Of a DNA stretch of 64,000 nt, positions 49,601 to 60,055 are shown in pieces. Within the stretch, counting starts at the first letter, position 1; the number at the start of each line of letters is the position of its first letter. The position numbers and the translations under genes were made by a program. Origin of the DNA: Caprella mutica (taxonomy: Eukaryota; Arthropoda; Malacostraca; Amphipoda; Caprellidae); the NCBI GenBank assembly GCA_947561585.1, contig CANNZV010002574.1:49971-113970 (forward strand), in the 5' to 3' direction. Under the pieces are notes generated by a model, which saw nothing but the letters and a program-made list of their open reading frames with translations, was not told the DNA's origin and ran no database searches.

Positions 49601-52600
49601 AATATTCCTAATACATAAAGAATATTCATTCTAAACTGTAAGGGTAAATATTACTAAGAGAAAACAGTAATTGCAGATTCAAAGGTCAACCAGAGTACAG
49701 AAAATACCCTGAGAAGAAAATCTTCTTCTAAAGAAAAATTTCAAGGGGGAACCGTAATATTTCAAGATTTATAAAAGAATGAATGTAGTTGATTACATGA
49801 GTATAAAAAGGATTAAAATGAAATCGTAAATAATAAAAGCGATCGAATAGAACGGATTTATTTCATAAAAATAGATGTAACGAGAATTGTAAAATACGTT
49901 CATGTTACGTATATGAATTTATTAATTAAACTCAGTATAGCAGTTTAAATGTAATTAAAAAGTTTGAGTTTAAAAGGGACAGTTATATAATTTAATAAAT
50001 AATGTATAGATTCAAATAAAGAAAACGTTTGAAAAGTTTAATGATACTGAAATAAGAGTAAAAGGCTCTTTAGTGATAAATGGGAATTACGAAAATATTT
50101 TTGAGTATTGAGTTTAATGATAACAAGAATCTTGATGATATTTAAATTATTACTTGAAAAAGTAAATGAATACATTAAACTTGAGTTAAAGCAAATGAAA
50201 AAATTAATGAGATTTAATTCTGTACGAGAATTTATGATTATAAAAGGAACATAACGAAATATAATTAATAGCTAAAAAACGACATAGTTTGTGTTCAATT
50301 AATTTCTTTCAATGGTTAGATCAATAACATTAACTCTTAAGGGTAACTACAATATACACTGATGTTTAAAGAAATGTAAATTATATATATATATATAATG
50401 CATTGATGTTTAGTGAAACATAAAATATATATAAATAACTATGTGTTTGTAAGTTAAGAGTAATTAAGAAAATTATGTTGACTAACACTTATAATTATTG
50501 ATGAAATGTAATGTAATAGTAGATAAATAATCTATGTAAGATGTAAGTTTCTTGTATAAGCTAGTAAAGTTCACCTGTAATTGCAGAAACACACGTAAAA
50601 GAGGCTAACCAAAAGCAATGAACCCCATCCATCTGACGATCTGACGTTATGGGCAAGACATCGGTTGAAGGTGAATTACTTGATTTTACTATGAATTTAT
50701 CACTATAAGTGAAAATCTTGTAATGTAACGTAACAATAAAAAGAAACATAACAGTTTTGATTGAGTCCAAGATTTTCATGAACCTAGTTTTAAGTGAAAA
50801 ATATGTTATATATATATAAACTAACCCCTTCTTTACAGTTTTATAATAATAGGAATATGTATTGTAAACTGAATGAGGTATATTTTGAAATAAATGTTAT
50901 GTGAGATATATATTATCAAACTATAATATTACTTGAAGGATTATAAAAATACTATGATATTAAAGAATTTTGTAGAATCATTGTACAAAATTTTGGAAAT
51001 AATTAAAACAATCATGTTTTAGCAATAGTAAAATAGTAATATTATCCTTCAACTGTAAGTCTAAAAGTAATAGTTAGGTAAAAATATAGTCCTAATTATA
51101 CTTAAATTAATACTGATTTATTTTCTTCCCAAAACTTGAAAAACATCTCTCGAGAAACTGGAGCAGAGCAATAACAAACCAGATGTTGGAACAATCCAAC
51201 ACCAGTAACTTGTTGATCCGAAAAGGATAAGCCGAGCTACGCCTAGTGACGAGAAGGCTGAGCAGTGGAGCACACTTGGTGATGACTTCACAGTCATACT
51301 TGATGATGACTTCACAGTCATACTTGGTGATGACTTCACAGTCATACTTGGTGACGACTTCACAGTCATACTTGGTGACGTCACAAACCAATGCCCGGTA
51401 ACCTGAGGGAACCATTCATTCTGAAGGAGGAGAATGAACATGGGGGCTTCAACTCTCATGTACCTACTTTGAGAAGTCTTCTCTGATGGTACCGACACAT
51501 TTAGATCATTTCACCTTGATCTTATTATTCTAAATTTTGGATTATTACTTTAGTCCAATTATCTTAGATTTCTATACTTTGAATTTACTTTAAAGAAAGT
51601 TTATATATTAATTGCTTATTGAAACATTCAGGTTATGAGCATTTAATCATTGATGTTTATTTGAAAATTAATTCTTTAAAGGATTACTTAAGATTTCATT
51701 TGATAGTTTACAGATTTCGAAGTTGAACATTTGATTTAAAGTAACTTTTAATTTCATTGAATATTTTAAACGAAATCTGAATATGTTTATTCACTACGAA
51801 TAAAAATAAGTAATGTAAAGCTAACAATAGTATAGATGAATACTAACCAATAATATAGCTCATATGATATTACATAACATATATAACCATAGTTTAAGAA
51901 AAGAGAAGTTTAAGATAAGTAATAACGAATTTAGTTATACTCATATATTTTGAAATGAATATTTTGGAATTAGAATAAACTATAATGAAGTTCCGATTTT
52001 GATGTAAGATTATATTCATTTGAGATATAAAAGTTAATTAAGTTCTATTGACTATAGCTTATATTCATTTGAGATATGAAAGTTAACTAAGTTCTATTGA
52101 CTATAGCTTATATTCATTTGAGATATAAAAGTTAACTAAGTTCTATTGATTATAGATTATATTCATTGGAAATATGAAAAGTAATTAATCTCTATTGATT
52201 TTGAAATTAATTTCATTTGAAAATTACTTAACTTTATTTCCGACGTTTTAAATTACGATGCTTGAAGTAGAAGATATAATAATAGTAGATATATTATAAT
52301 TGTATGCTTAGATTTTATTGATGATCTTATTTGTAAGCATTATAATTTTGGTTCTTGAATGAAAGTAAGATGTTTATAGTTGGACTATATTGCAGTAAAG
52401 TATTAAACGAACTTTATATTTTGAAGAAAAACTTTAAGGGTGTTTTCAATGACTAGACATTCACCTGGATACTATTTCCATTTAAGTGTTTAAGAAATGA
52501 GAACATACATATTTTTAGAAAGGTAATGGTTACTTTTATTTAAAAAAAATTAAAATATAAATTTAGCAGTTATAGATTGAAGTTTTATGATTGTTCAACT

Positions 52601-55600
52601 TGAATTTGAGATTCATAATTTGATGTTTCATGTTTTGAAATTTTAGAACTGGATGAAATAGGATTTCAGGTTCAATTTTGAATAATTATAAACAAGGTTA
52701 GATATTTGAATATCTTTATTAGTTAAATAAATTCCATAAAATGAAAATATATTTTTGATGTATGTTTCTGAATATGAGTAGAATAACTTATAAATTTTTA
52801 CTCTATTTTGATTTAATATCTTGACCAGAGGTAGAATTCATGATTACATATATGATAGGAATTGTCTTGTCATCATATTTTTGTACACACAAATTTTATG
52901 ATGAAAAGACTGATCTATTTAGCAGATCAAATTTTAATCTGAAATTCATAATACATGAATCGAGTGATTAAATTTCTTTTGTTTTGATAGATATAATTTG
53001 TGTTTCGGACTTAGAAATTTTAAGAAATTTCATAGGATGTTTTCCGAGTGTTGTTCGAAATTTCATAGGATATTTTTCGATTGGATTTCGATAATAAGGG
53101 TTTAGAAATTGAAATTCAACCGACAAGTCGGTTGAAACACGAAGGGGGGAGTGATATTAACAATAGAAGGATTGTTAATACGCTGAACTTGTATCTTTAC
53201 TTAATCTTTCAATTTCTATAATTTGATAATCATTTAATCAGACATAATCTTTTTAATCTTGTACACTGTTCATTAGAAGGAAATGCTATTTAAATTTATG
53301 GTCATGTTATTCTCGCTAGGAGCTCGAATATAATTATAAACGAATAGCTTTGAACTTGTAACTTCAGAACATAACTTTATAACTTGTAACCCAGAGCTAT
53401 AACTTGTAACTCAGAATATAACATTATAATTTGTACTAAAGTTATATAACTTCATGAACTTTGTAAATCAGTTATACAACTTAGAATATTGAGTTCTTTT
53501 TCTATAGATAGAATTGAAACTAATACTTAATTAATTTAAAAGGAATTAAGCAAGTATTTCAATTATTCTAATTGAAATACTTAATTAATAGTTAGGAACT
53601 TGTAACATTTCTGATCATGTATAGGTTAAACAGGACTCTGAAATAGTATGCTTAAATTTGGATGTTTATTAGTAAATCAGGTTTCACTAAAATGAACTAT
53701 TAGTAAATCTGATCGATCTATATGTTAATCGTATAGAAAGCCATTACCACTAGCGTGTTAAATTTGAATAATGCATTGTGTGTTATTTCTATCTGCAGTG
53801 AGTAGAAAAACATCTTTGAAAAGTACTATCAGTACCTTAACAGAAGTTTATTCACTCACTGGAAGGTTGGACTCTCCAGTTCATCCTTTAAATACCATTG
53901 GCACCTAACTAAAGTGTTCATAGTTCGCGATGGTCTCTTGAAGACTGGTTGGTCGGACCAAGTCTGGTCGGACTTGTCCATTCACGGGTTTCGTGAGTTG
54001 GCAACTCAGACCCTTGTTTATTTAAAACCCTTAAGTTTACTCAACCGCTAGTTTATTTAAAACTTGTGTTGTGTTATTTAAAGACTTGTGCGTAAGTCTT
54101 AGAACTCTGTACTATTCGAACTTTAATATAAGTACACCCATTTAAAACTTCCTTGTGTTTAATTTACTTCCTAAAAACTTTTACCGTTTAGTCATTTGTC
54201 AGTTTAATAGAATTCAATCAATTACCTCCAAGTCTCTTCAAGTTAAGAAATACAAATAATTGTTAAAGAACCCGGAGACTTATTTTGCCCTATGGGATAA
54301 GTTTATTAACAAGCCTCATCTACTTAGAAAATAGGTGATAATTTACTATCAATCCCATAGGAAAAGGGCAATTTAATACATCTCATGACTTTATATACTC
54401 CTAATACATTTGAATATGAGTATCGCACCATTTATCACCTTGTTTTTGTCTAATCATATGTAATTATGTAAAAGTAAAAGTCATAAAAAAACAGCTTCCA
54501 AATCGGTTAAAAAGTTTTTTTACATGATTACTGGCGCGCCCGAGCCAGCGGCTAATACTAGGGTTAATAATAATATGAGGGCCCCCTCACACGAGCTTTC
54601 TTCGCCGTCCGGCGATTGACGCATGACCCTAAAATAGCATTAACTCTCGGGTAATTGGGCACACGAGCGTCTCTTGACCGCACGACAGAAAGACGGACAA
54701 TTCTGAACGCAGGGTAATGCGTTCCCTTGACGGATGGTGACTGCCGCATTACCAGTCAATTCTATATAATCTACGTGTAAGTGCGCACACGGACGGTTTG
54801 TTGCCGCATCTTTCAATGGTAATTGTAAGTAAATAGTAGAGATAAAGACATTTTTATTGAACAAATAAGAAAGAAACTTTTGTCCCTACATTTTAACAGT
54901 CTGTGAGTTATTACAAATAAATAATAAAACGAGAAAACAAAGTTAATTCAGGTATTTCTTTATCGATCAAGACCTTATGAAGTTAATATAAACTTTTTGA
55001 ATGAATATGTACCGATACGTATTGGTAACCGATATACGTACCAATAACAATTATTTTACAATTTTGATCCGTTTAGGTATAGTGTGACTAGTTAGATAGC
55101 CTACAGTATGACTAATTAGGTATAGTGTGACTGGTTAGATAGCCTACAGTGTAACTAGTTAGGTATAGTGTGACTGGTACATGCTATATGTCACTCTCTA
55201 TGCATCTGGGTTAATTTTCCATTGCGGCACACGCTCGTGTGCCCTGGCCATGCGGCTGCGTTCATTTGACGTTGCGGCGATGGAACGCTCGTGTGCGGGG
55301 ACCTTATAGTATAAGGTCTGTAATTTTTTTTAATTTTCCACTAATAATAGGATAATAGATTTATTGAAGAAAACAATATTAAAACTAGTACAAAATTAAA
55401 TTTTGATTGATTTTCCTAGTAATCAAAGCCCTTTTATAGATCTAAATAAATCTTTTGAGCAATCATCTGTTAGGAACGATTAACTACGTACTTGTGAATA
55501 TCTACTATCTAGGTATAGGAAAACTTTAAAAGTTAGTAGTTACTATCTTGAAAACTATATAATCAGTTATTCTAAGTTAAGTTTTCGTGAAACAATGCTT

Positions 55601-58198
55601 GTTTATGTAAAATTCTATATGTATGTCAAATCAAGGAATCGATAACTCGATAACGAAGCAGTATTCGCCATTTTTATTCCTGGACAAATTTCTTATTTTG
55701 GGACTTGGGTTTTATGCAAACTGCTAAATTTATGTTTTTAATGTCATTTTTATTACAACTAAGAAAATAACCAATAATTAAAAATATTAGGAATTACACA
55801 ATATATCTTTATTTAAAAATTATAAGATCATAGAAATACCAATTACACTCTTTGAGATATACTCCATTAGTTCATGGTGGTTGATTATGCACTTTATTGT
55901 ACAGAACTAAACTTCAGGAATCCACTAATTGAAGGTCAAGGGACAATATCTTTTTGGTAACAGATTTGTCACACATGCCAAAATAGCTGAAATAACCCTC
56001 TTTTGCCGTGAATGTCACTCAAAATTTGCTCAACGGCCACATTGTGAAGGGTCTGTTATACACTTTTACATCAAAAAATCAATGATTTTTGAGATAATTG
56101 CCAAAAACTGATTTGATCGTGTTACGAACTAGAATAATATTCGTAATTGTTCCAGTACCTATTGTAAAATTACTTGATTACTGAAGATTCTAGTTTGGTC
56201 TCGAGTCTATACTACGTCATAACCTCTTATACCTTTTACAACTTCCTATTTTGCTATGTAGCTTTTACTATACAAATACAAACCCTTCCTGTTTTGGTAC
56301 TCATTCAATATAATATTGGTCATTTGCATGGAGGAAACAGATCAACAGGCCTGTACAATACTGGCAGTATCACTCGTGTTATACCATTATCAGATTCTGT
56401 TGCATCATATCAGTATTGTTGTGGATCTGGTTTGTTGACGGCAAGAATTGGGGCTTGCAACCACATCTTACGCTGAAGAAATTCTCACTATATGTGTTCT
56501 CGTAGCGTTGACGAACAACACACAAGCTGGTTGAAGTCCACTTCTTTCTTGGAGTTGTGGTACTGCTCTTATCGATATTCCTCCAAAATAGAACAGTCAG
56601 TCTTCTTTAATTCAGAGATAAGGAACTTTTCAGCATTGCTTTTTATCAGTAGTGAAAGTTTTGTTACACCAAACCCTTTTAGTATGGATAGATCGATGGA
56701 AACTCTCAGGTCAGAGAGCTTTGGACTCGCCTTGTTAGTACTATCGCAACCGTTGAGAGCATGTATGGCTTGGAGACACGACACCTAATCGTTGTCAAGT
56801 TGGTCAACCAATAGGTGGACTGGTACAGTTTTCTTTTTCGATTATCAATTGTCTCGGACACGAAGCTACAGCTTTTGTAGTTGCCAGATTATGCTTAGGT
56901 GAAAGATGAAGTTGACAAGAACATCTGTGTCAGGCGAGTTGACCAAGACTAATAGAATCCCGTGCTCTGCGATGTGCTTCAGTGTTAGCTAAAAGTTTCC
57001 TGCATTCACTTCCATTGATCCATATTTAAATATCTTCAAATTTGGAAATAAAAATTATGATTAAATTAAACGGATGCTTCAGTTCGTAATATGGATTTGC
57101 ATTGAATAAAAGTCTTTCGACCAGTGTCTGTTCGACCAAATTTACACCAAATCTACTTTCGGCCAAGTGTCATTCGACCAAGTGTCCGCGCACGGGTATA
57201 ACACCAGTGATACTGCCAGTATTGTTGATCTGCTTCCTCCATGCAAATGACCAATATCATATTGAATGAGTACCAAAACGTGCACTTGCAGAAACAGGAA
57301 GGTCTTGTGTTTGTAGTAAAAGCTGCATTTCAAAATAGGAAGATGCAAAATATATAAGAGGTTATGAGACCAAACTCGAGACCAAACTAGAATCTTCAAG
57401 AATCAAGTAATATAACAATAGGAACAGGAACAATTACGAATGTTATTCTAGTTCGTAACACGATGAAATACGTTTTTGGCAATTATCTCAAAAATCAGTG
57501 ATTCTTGAATGTACAAGTGTATAACAGACCCCTCTCAATGTGGCCATTAATTGCGCAATTTGGAATGGTTGGACAACTGCCTGGACCTTCAGTTCTGTAG
57601 ATATATTCACGACAAAAGAAGGCGTGGTCCAAAAATAAGGTGCTTTCATTTCAGCTATTTCGACGTGTGTTTCCAGTAATTAAATATCACGGAAAATATA
57701 ATGGCTTATGTACTTTCATTGTGTTGCAGCAAAATACTTGCATTGCGATGGTGGAGAAGTTCCTCTACCAGAATGACTTGAGATCAAACTTGGTGAGTGA
57801 TGTTGAGAGATTCATGGTACAGTAACATTTATAGGTCACTATTTATTTCTGTTAGTATTATTTGGTTATTGGATTAGTGACCAATTAACTATTTCTATCT
57901 CATCATGTTTATGTTTTCAGGCAATGCGAGTACTCAGTCTAGCGAAGAAAGAAAGAAAATTCTCGATGGCGAATTTCGGTGGCATGGGCAGAGGATCAGC
58001 TACTAATGTAAATCATTAACTTTCAATTGAAATGTCTCATTTAAAAATTAAAATCATAATTCATAGTTTGAATGGTATATGTGAAGCTATGTTGCATTCA
58101 GTACCTGGATGAAATTATTCAGCAGATCTTTTCAATTTCAGACCCTGGCTTTCATCCTTTCTTACGTAGTGGTGGCTCTACAATTCAATATCTGTTGA
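40610..58198 (+). CDS. Gustatory-receptor-like gene C (4 exons, 392 aa, 16-kb intron)
   Basis: Third receptor of the array. Exons: 40,610-41,581, 57,730-57,792, 57,921-58,007, 58,142-58,198. Phase 0 and GT-AG throughout. Exon 1 starts MLKMLYQKLLRRTEVLLQ, ends LFQHDSADHFQDT, and is very similar to gene B (roughly 85% or more by eye). The last three exons encode QNTCIAMVEKFLYQNDL..., AMRVLSLAKKERKFSMANF... and TLAFILSYVVVALQFNIC. The first intron is 16.1 kb against 0.9 kb in B because of nested transposons. Sequence just upstream of exon 2 still matches gene B, so the two parts belong to one original gene. All frames are intact, but whether the intron is still spliced correctly is unknown. Confidence 0.82.
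42341..42536 (+). mobile_element. Nested 196-bp MITE with TAA duplication
   Basis: The left end is AGATTCGTTTTTCATGCAGC and the right end, reverse-complemented, is AGGTACGTTTTGCATGCAGC. TAA flanks both sides (42,338-42,340 and 42,537-42,539). The inverted copy at 54,579-55,303 lacks it and has a single TAA at the same place. GCGAT/ATCGC words repeat inside. Confidence 0.9.
42601..42624. other. Assembly gap (24 N), probably spurious
   Basis: The same 17 bases GTTTTATTATTTCTTTG stand directly before and directly after the Ns. The related copy near 54,920 has this sequence once with no gap. The two contig ends therefore seem to overlap. Confidence 0.85.
43270..44493 (+). repeat. 5' LTR (1,224 bp)
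   Basis: Direct repeat with 53,155-54,378. The only difference I see is T at 43,352 against A at 53,237. A TATA-like TTAATATAAG lies near 44,238. It contains repeated words ATAACTTGTAAC around 43,480-43,560. Ends are TATTAA...TTAATA rather than the usual TG...CA. Confidence 0.95.
44495..44512 (+). promoter_or_regulatory. Candidate primer binding site
   Basis: TGGCATCTTCAAACGGTC starts two bases after the LTR. Primer sites complementary to a tRNA 3' end begin TGG. I could not match it to a specific tRNA. Confidence 0.55.
46802..47165 (+). repeat. 67-bp tandem repeat in the LTR element
   Basis: Starts of GTTTCAGGTAAAACC occur at 46,802, 46,869, 46,936, 47,003, 47,070 and 47,137, an exact 67-base period. 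A degenerate further copy lies at 47,265. Each unit contains two small inverted repeats, AGGTA...TACCT and ACAAC...GTTGT. Confidence 0.95.
49275..49480 (+). repeat. Three tandem hairpin repeats in the LTR element
   Basis: Three copies of a unit of about 75 bases, each with CTATTTATTCC and GAATAAAATAG facing each other across a 13-base loop. Loop bases vary (CAGAATGAA or CAGAACGAA) while the stem words stay the same. Confidence 0.85.
51285..51382 (+). repeat. 24-bp tandem repeat in the LTR element
   Basis: Four copies of GATGACTTCACAGTCATACTTG-like units. The core ATGACTTCACAGTCAT is a perfect 6-bp stem with a 4-base loop. It creates the long minus-strand frames at 51,107-51,498. Confidence 0.9.
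52003..52190 (+). repeat. About 50-bp tandem repeat in the LTR element
   Basis: Four copies of a unit containing TTCATTTGAGATATAAAAGT and CTATTGACTATAG. The last phrase can form a short CTAT/ATAG stem. Confidence 0.85.
53141..53154 (+). promoter_or_regulatory. Polypurine tract
   Basis: GAAGGGGGGAGTGA sits immediately upstream of the 3' LTR, the expected place for plus-strand DNA priming. Confidence 0.8.
53155..54378 (+). repeat. 3' LTR (1,224 bp)
   Basis: Identical to the 5' LTR apart from one base, which implies a very recent insertion. Confidence 0.95.
54579..55303 (-). mobile_element. PIF/Harbinger-like MITE, copy B
   Basis: Inverted relative to copy A at 42,062. The left end is GGGCCCCCTCACACGAGC and the right end, reverse-complemented, is GGTCCCCGCACACGAGCG. 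The flanks TGA and TTA do not match exactly. Compared with copy A it lacks the nested 196-bp MITE and has extra tandem copies of TATAGTGTGACTGGTTAG around 55,075-55,170. Confidence 0.75.
55304..55928. other. Gene C intron, nothing recognisable
   Basis: AT-rich intron sequence. No ORF or repeat that I can support. Confidence 0.5.
56565..56965 (-). pseudogene. XPG/PIN-like nuclease domain remnant, transposon-associated
   Basis: The minus-strand translation gives VLVNSPDTDVLVNFIFH near 56,920, then KTVPVHLLVDQL, then LQAIHALNGCDSTNKASPKL near 56,740. SPDTDVLV and HALxGCDxT in this order occur in a family of invertebrate proteins that are often transposon-associated; the second motif resembles the helix-turn region of FEN1/XPG-type nucleases. 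Stops occur between them and the following GKK motif is absent, so it is a fossil. The family link is from memory of motifs, not a search. Confidence 0.5.
57115..57195 (-). repeat. Array of TTCGACCAAGTGTC units
   Basis: Four or five units of 15-16 bp ending GTGTCCGCGCACG. Reverse-complemented, the end reads CGTGCGCGGACACTTGG, close to CGTGCACGGACA at 28,973. It adjoins the inverted repeat that ends at 57,600. Confidence 0.7.
57730..58198 (+). CDS. Exons 2-4 of gustatory-receptor-like gene C
   Basis: The three short C-terminal exons of gene C (57,730-57,792; 57,921-58,007; 58,142-58,198) with introns of 128 and 134 bases. The introns are close to identical in sequence to those of A and B. They encode the intracellular stretch and TM7 of the receptor. 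If the 16-kb intron is not spliced, these exons would be stranded. Confidence 0.88.
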
Positions 58199-59394
58199 TA
58201 AGTTGATCTTTCAGTTAATACTTAATATATTGAATCAGTAGAAGCTCAATAAATATGATATATCAAAAATACATTGCAATGTAAAATAAAATAAAAGTAA
58301 ATATATGCTAATAATTATTCATGAATAATATTCAAAATAGAAAAAATCACCTTATCCTCAAAGAAAGCAATAAACAATCTGTTTAGCGAATTTTCCTGTA
58401 AATTACAACATCTATTCAAATATTTAGTAAAATATAAATAATGATTGAACGATCTATTCACATTTGTTAATTCAATACATGGAACATCTGAGAAAAATAG
58501 TGCAAATAATTCTCCAATTAATGGTTGGTAAGAGTAACAGAATTATTATATTTTACACTGCGCATGCGCTGGAAAGTTATTTTCTGTGAGAAGTAATAAC
58601 AACTTTACTGATGTTTATAATCGAATGTTTATTTGAAATAAATAATAATTGAGCAATTCTTGTAAGTTTGTAGAAATAAAAATAGATTTTGTTGCTTATC
58701 ACCACACTATCTATGACGTCACTTGTAGATAAAGAATTGCCAGCCCATATACAATATTTATACTGTCTTATTTAAGATACTTGGTACTAAAACTGATGCC
58801 ACTGTTTGTTCCAATTAATTTATAAATCGATATGTGAAATTAACAGTGAAGAGCTAATGAATTAATTCATTATTTTTATTTACTATTGCCGACTATATGT
58901 AAAGATTAATTGACAGTAAAGTTAATTTATGTACTTACACTTTTAATGTAACTCTGATTGAGTAGGTACTTTATAACCGTAAGGAAAATGATAATATAAA
59001 GTATATGCTTATGTATATTTAAAAAGAACATACAAAATAAATGATTACATTTCAGAAAATCTAAATATTAATGGACACTGCATCAAAGACTAACATATTT
59101 CAAAATTACAATTATTTCTATTGAGTGAACAGAATAGAAGATTGGTCCTCTCCCTTCAGAGACCAAACTCTCTACCCAAAAACTGCTACATTTAGTACAC
59201 TTATTTTCACTTATTTACATATAAATTGTATGTTAAGTATTATAAATTACCTGATGAAAAGATTTCCCTTAAGTATAGAAAATTGTACTATTATAGAATC
59301 ACAGTCTTGTTAATTTACTACAAATTAGAGAAATTGGCAATCCATAGATAGGAAATTAAAGAAACAACAGGTGAGAGATTCAGGAATGAGATTA
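58199..59394. other. Downstream of gene C, nothing recognisable
   Basis: AT-rich. Homology to the 3' flanks of A and B stops soon after the stop codon. No supported feature. Confidence 0.5.
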
Positions 59395-59398
59395 ATTA

Positions 59399-59528
59399 AT
59401 GTTATTCATTAATGTTATTCATTAATGTTATTCAGTGATGTTATTCATTAATGTTATTCATTAATGTTATTCATTAATGTTATTCAGTGATGTTATTCAT
59501 TAATGTTATTCATTAATGTTATTCAGTG
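59399..59528 (+). repeat. 13-bp tandem repeat (10 units)
   Basis: Units ATGTTATTCATTA and the variant ATGTTATTCAGTG. The variant is units 3, 7 and 10, so spacing is 4 then 3. Confidence 0.95.
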
Positions 59529-60055
59529 ATGTTATGAATGGATTTATAGGAACTCAGTTTAAAACACACATTAGTTTTAACAAATATAGCGATTACTACC
59601 ATCTCTAATAATGGTAATAAAACATATATAAAAATTATCTAATTTTTAAATGCTTATAATATACCTTTTGTGATATTTGTGTGAAAGCTAATATACATTT
59701 TAATATACATGAATGAGTCATGATCATGCAGACATCAATATATAATATATGTATCTCCATCACTTATCGTTCTGTCCAACTTATCCTAATATATACACTA
59801 TAATATTACATATATAATATATAAGTACAAGCTGTCAAGTTGTTTCTTTAGAATAATTTACCTATCCAAATTGATTGGTCTATCTTGAGTTTGTCTAAAC
59901 CCAGTTACCTTTATCTTTGCTAGCAGAATATATAAGTATCACATCTATTTTGATATAATGAATTTTAGGAATATTCAGAAATGTCAGATTGTTGTTGCAT
60001 ATATGATTATGATGTGGTCAATGAGCTGTAAGTCTACAATTTCAATTCCACTTTT

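Larger units (their letters stand above)
43270..54378 (+). mobile_element. 11.1-kb LTR retrotransposon without coding capacity (LARD-like)
   Basis: Two direct repeats of exactly 1,224 bases (43,270-44,493 and 53,155-54,378) bound an 8,661-base interior. Target duplication CATCT lies at 43,265-43,269 and 54,379-54,383. The LTRs start TATTAA and end TTAATA. A candidate primer site TGGCATCTTCAAACGG starts 2 bases inside the left LTR, and a purine-rich tract GAAGGGGGGAGTGA abuts the right LTR, so the element runs on the plus strand, in sense with gene C. I see no gag, protease, RT or integrase in any frame; the longest frame (126 codons, minus, 51,118-51,498) comes from a tandem repeat. It must have been mobilised in trans, or by an unknown route. 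Confidence 0.93.
41992..54563. mobile_element. piggyBac-like MITE split by nested insertions
   Basis: The left end CCCTAGTCTCC is preceded by TTAA (41,988-41,991). The right end, reverse-complemented CCCTAGTATTAGCCGCTGGC, is followed by TTAA (54,564-54,567). Left and right share TAGCCGCTGGC in inverted orientation. CCCTAG ends and TTAA duplications are piggyBac hallmarks. Removing the Harbinger-like MITE and the LTR element leaves about 0.55 kb of non-coding sequence. Confidence 0.6.
55929..57600. repeat. Large inverted repeat around an XPG-like remnant
   Basis: 55,929-56,390 and 57,190-57,600 are inverted copies (shared TTGGTCATTTGCATGGAGGA, ACTGGCAGTATCACT, GAGATAATTGCCAAAAA). Between them lies a transposon-type coding remnant. 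It may be one element with long inverted ends or an inverted duplication. Confidence 0.65.

Noticed and set aside
51107..51498. Two minus-strand ORFs of 102 and 126 codons
   Set aside because: Mostly a 24-bp tandem repeat read in two frames. No domain and no start context.
43270..54378. The 1.2-kb repeats as a simple segmental duplication
   Set aside because: The ends coincide with a perfect 5-bp target duplication, and a polypurine tract and primer-type site are in the expected places.
54564..54864. Minus-strand ORFs of 61 and 74 codons, and the similar ones at 42,704-42,958
   Set aside because: They are two copies of the same Harbinger-like MITE and show no domain.
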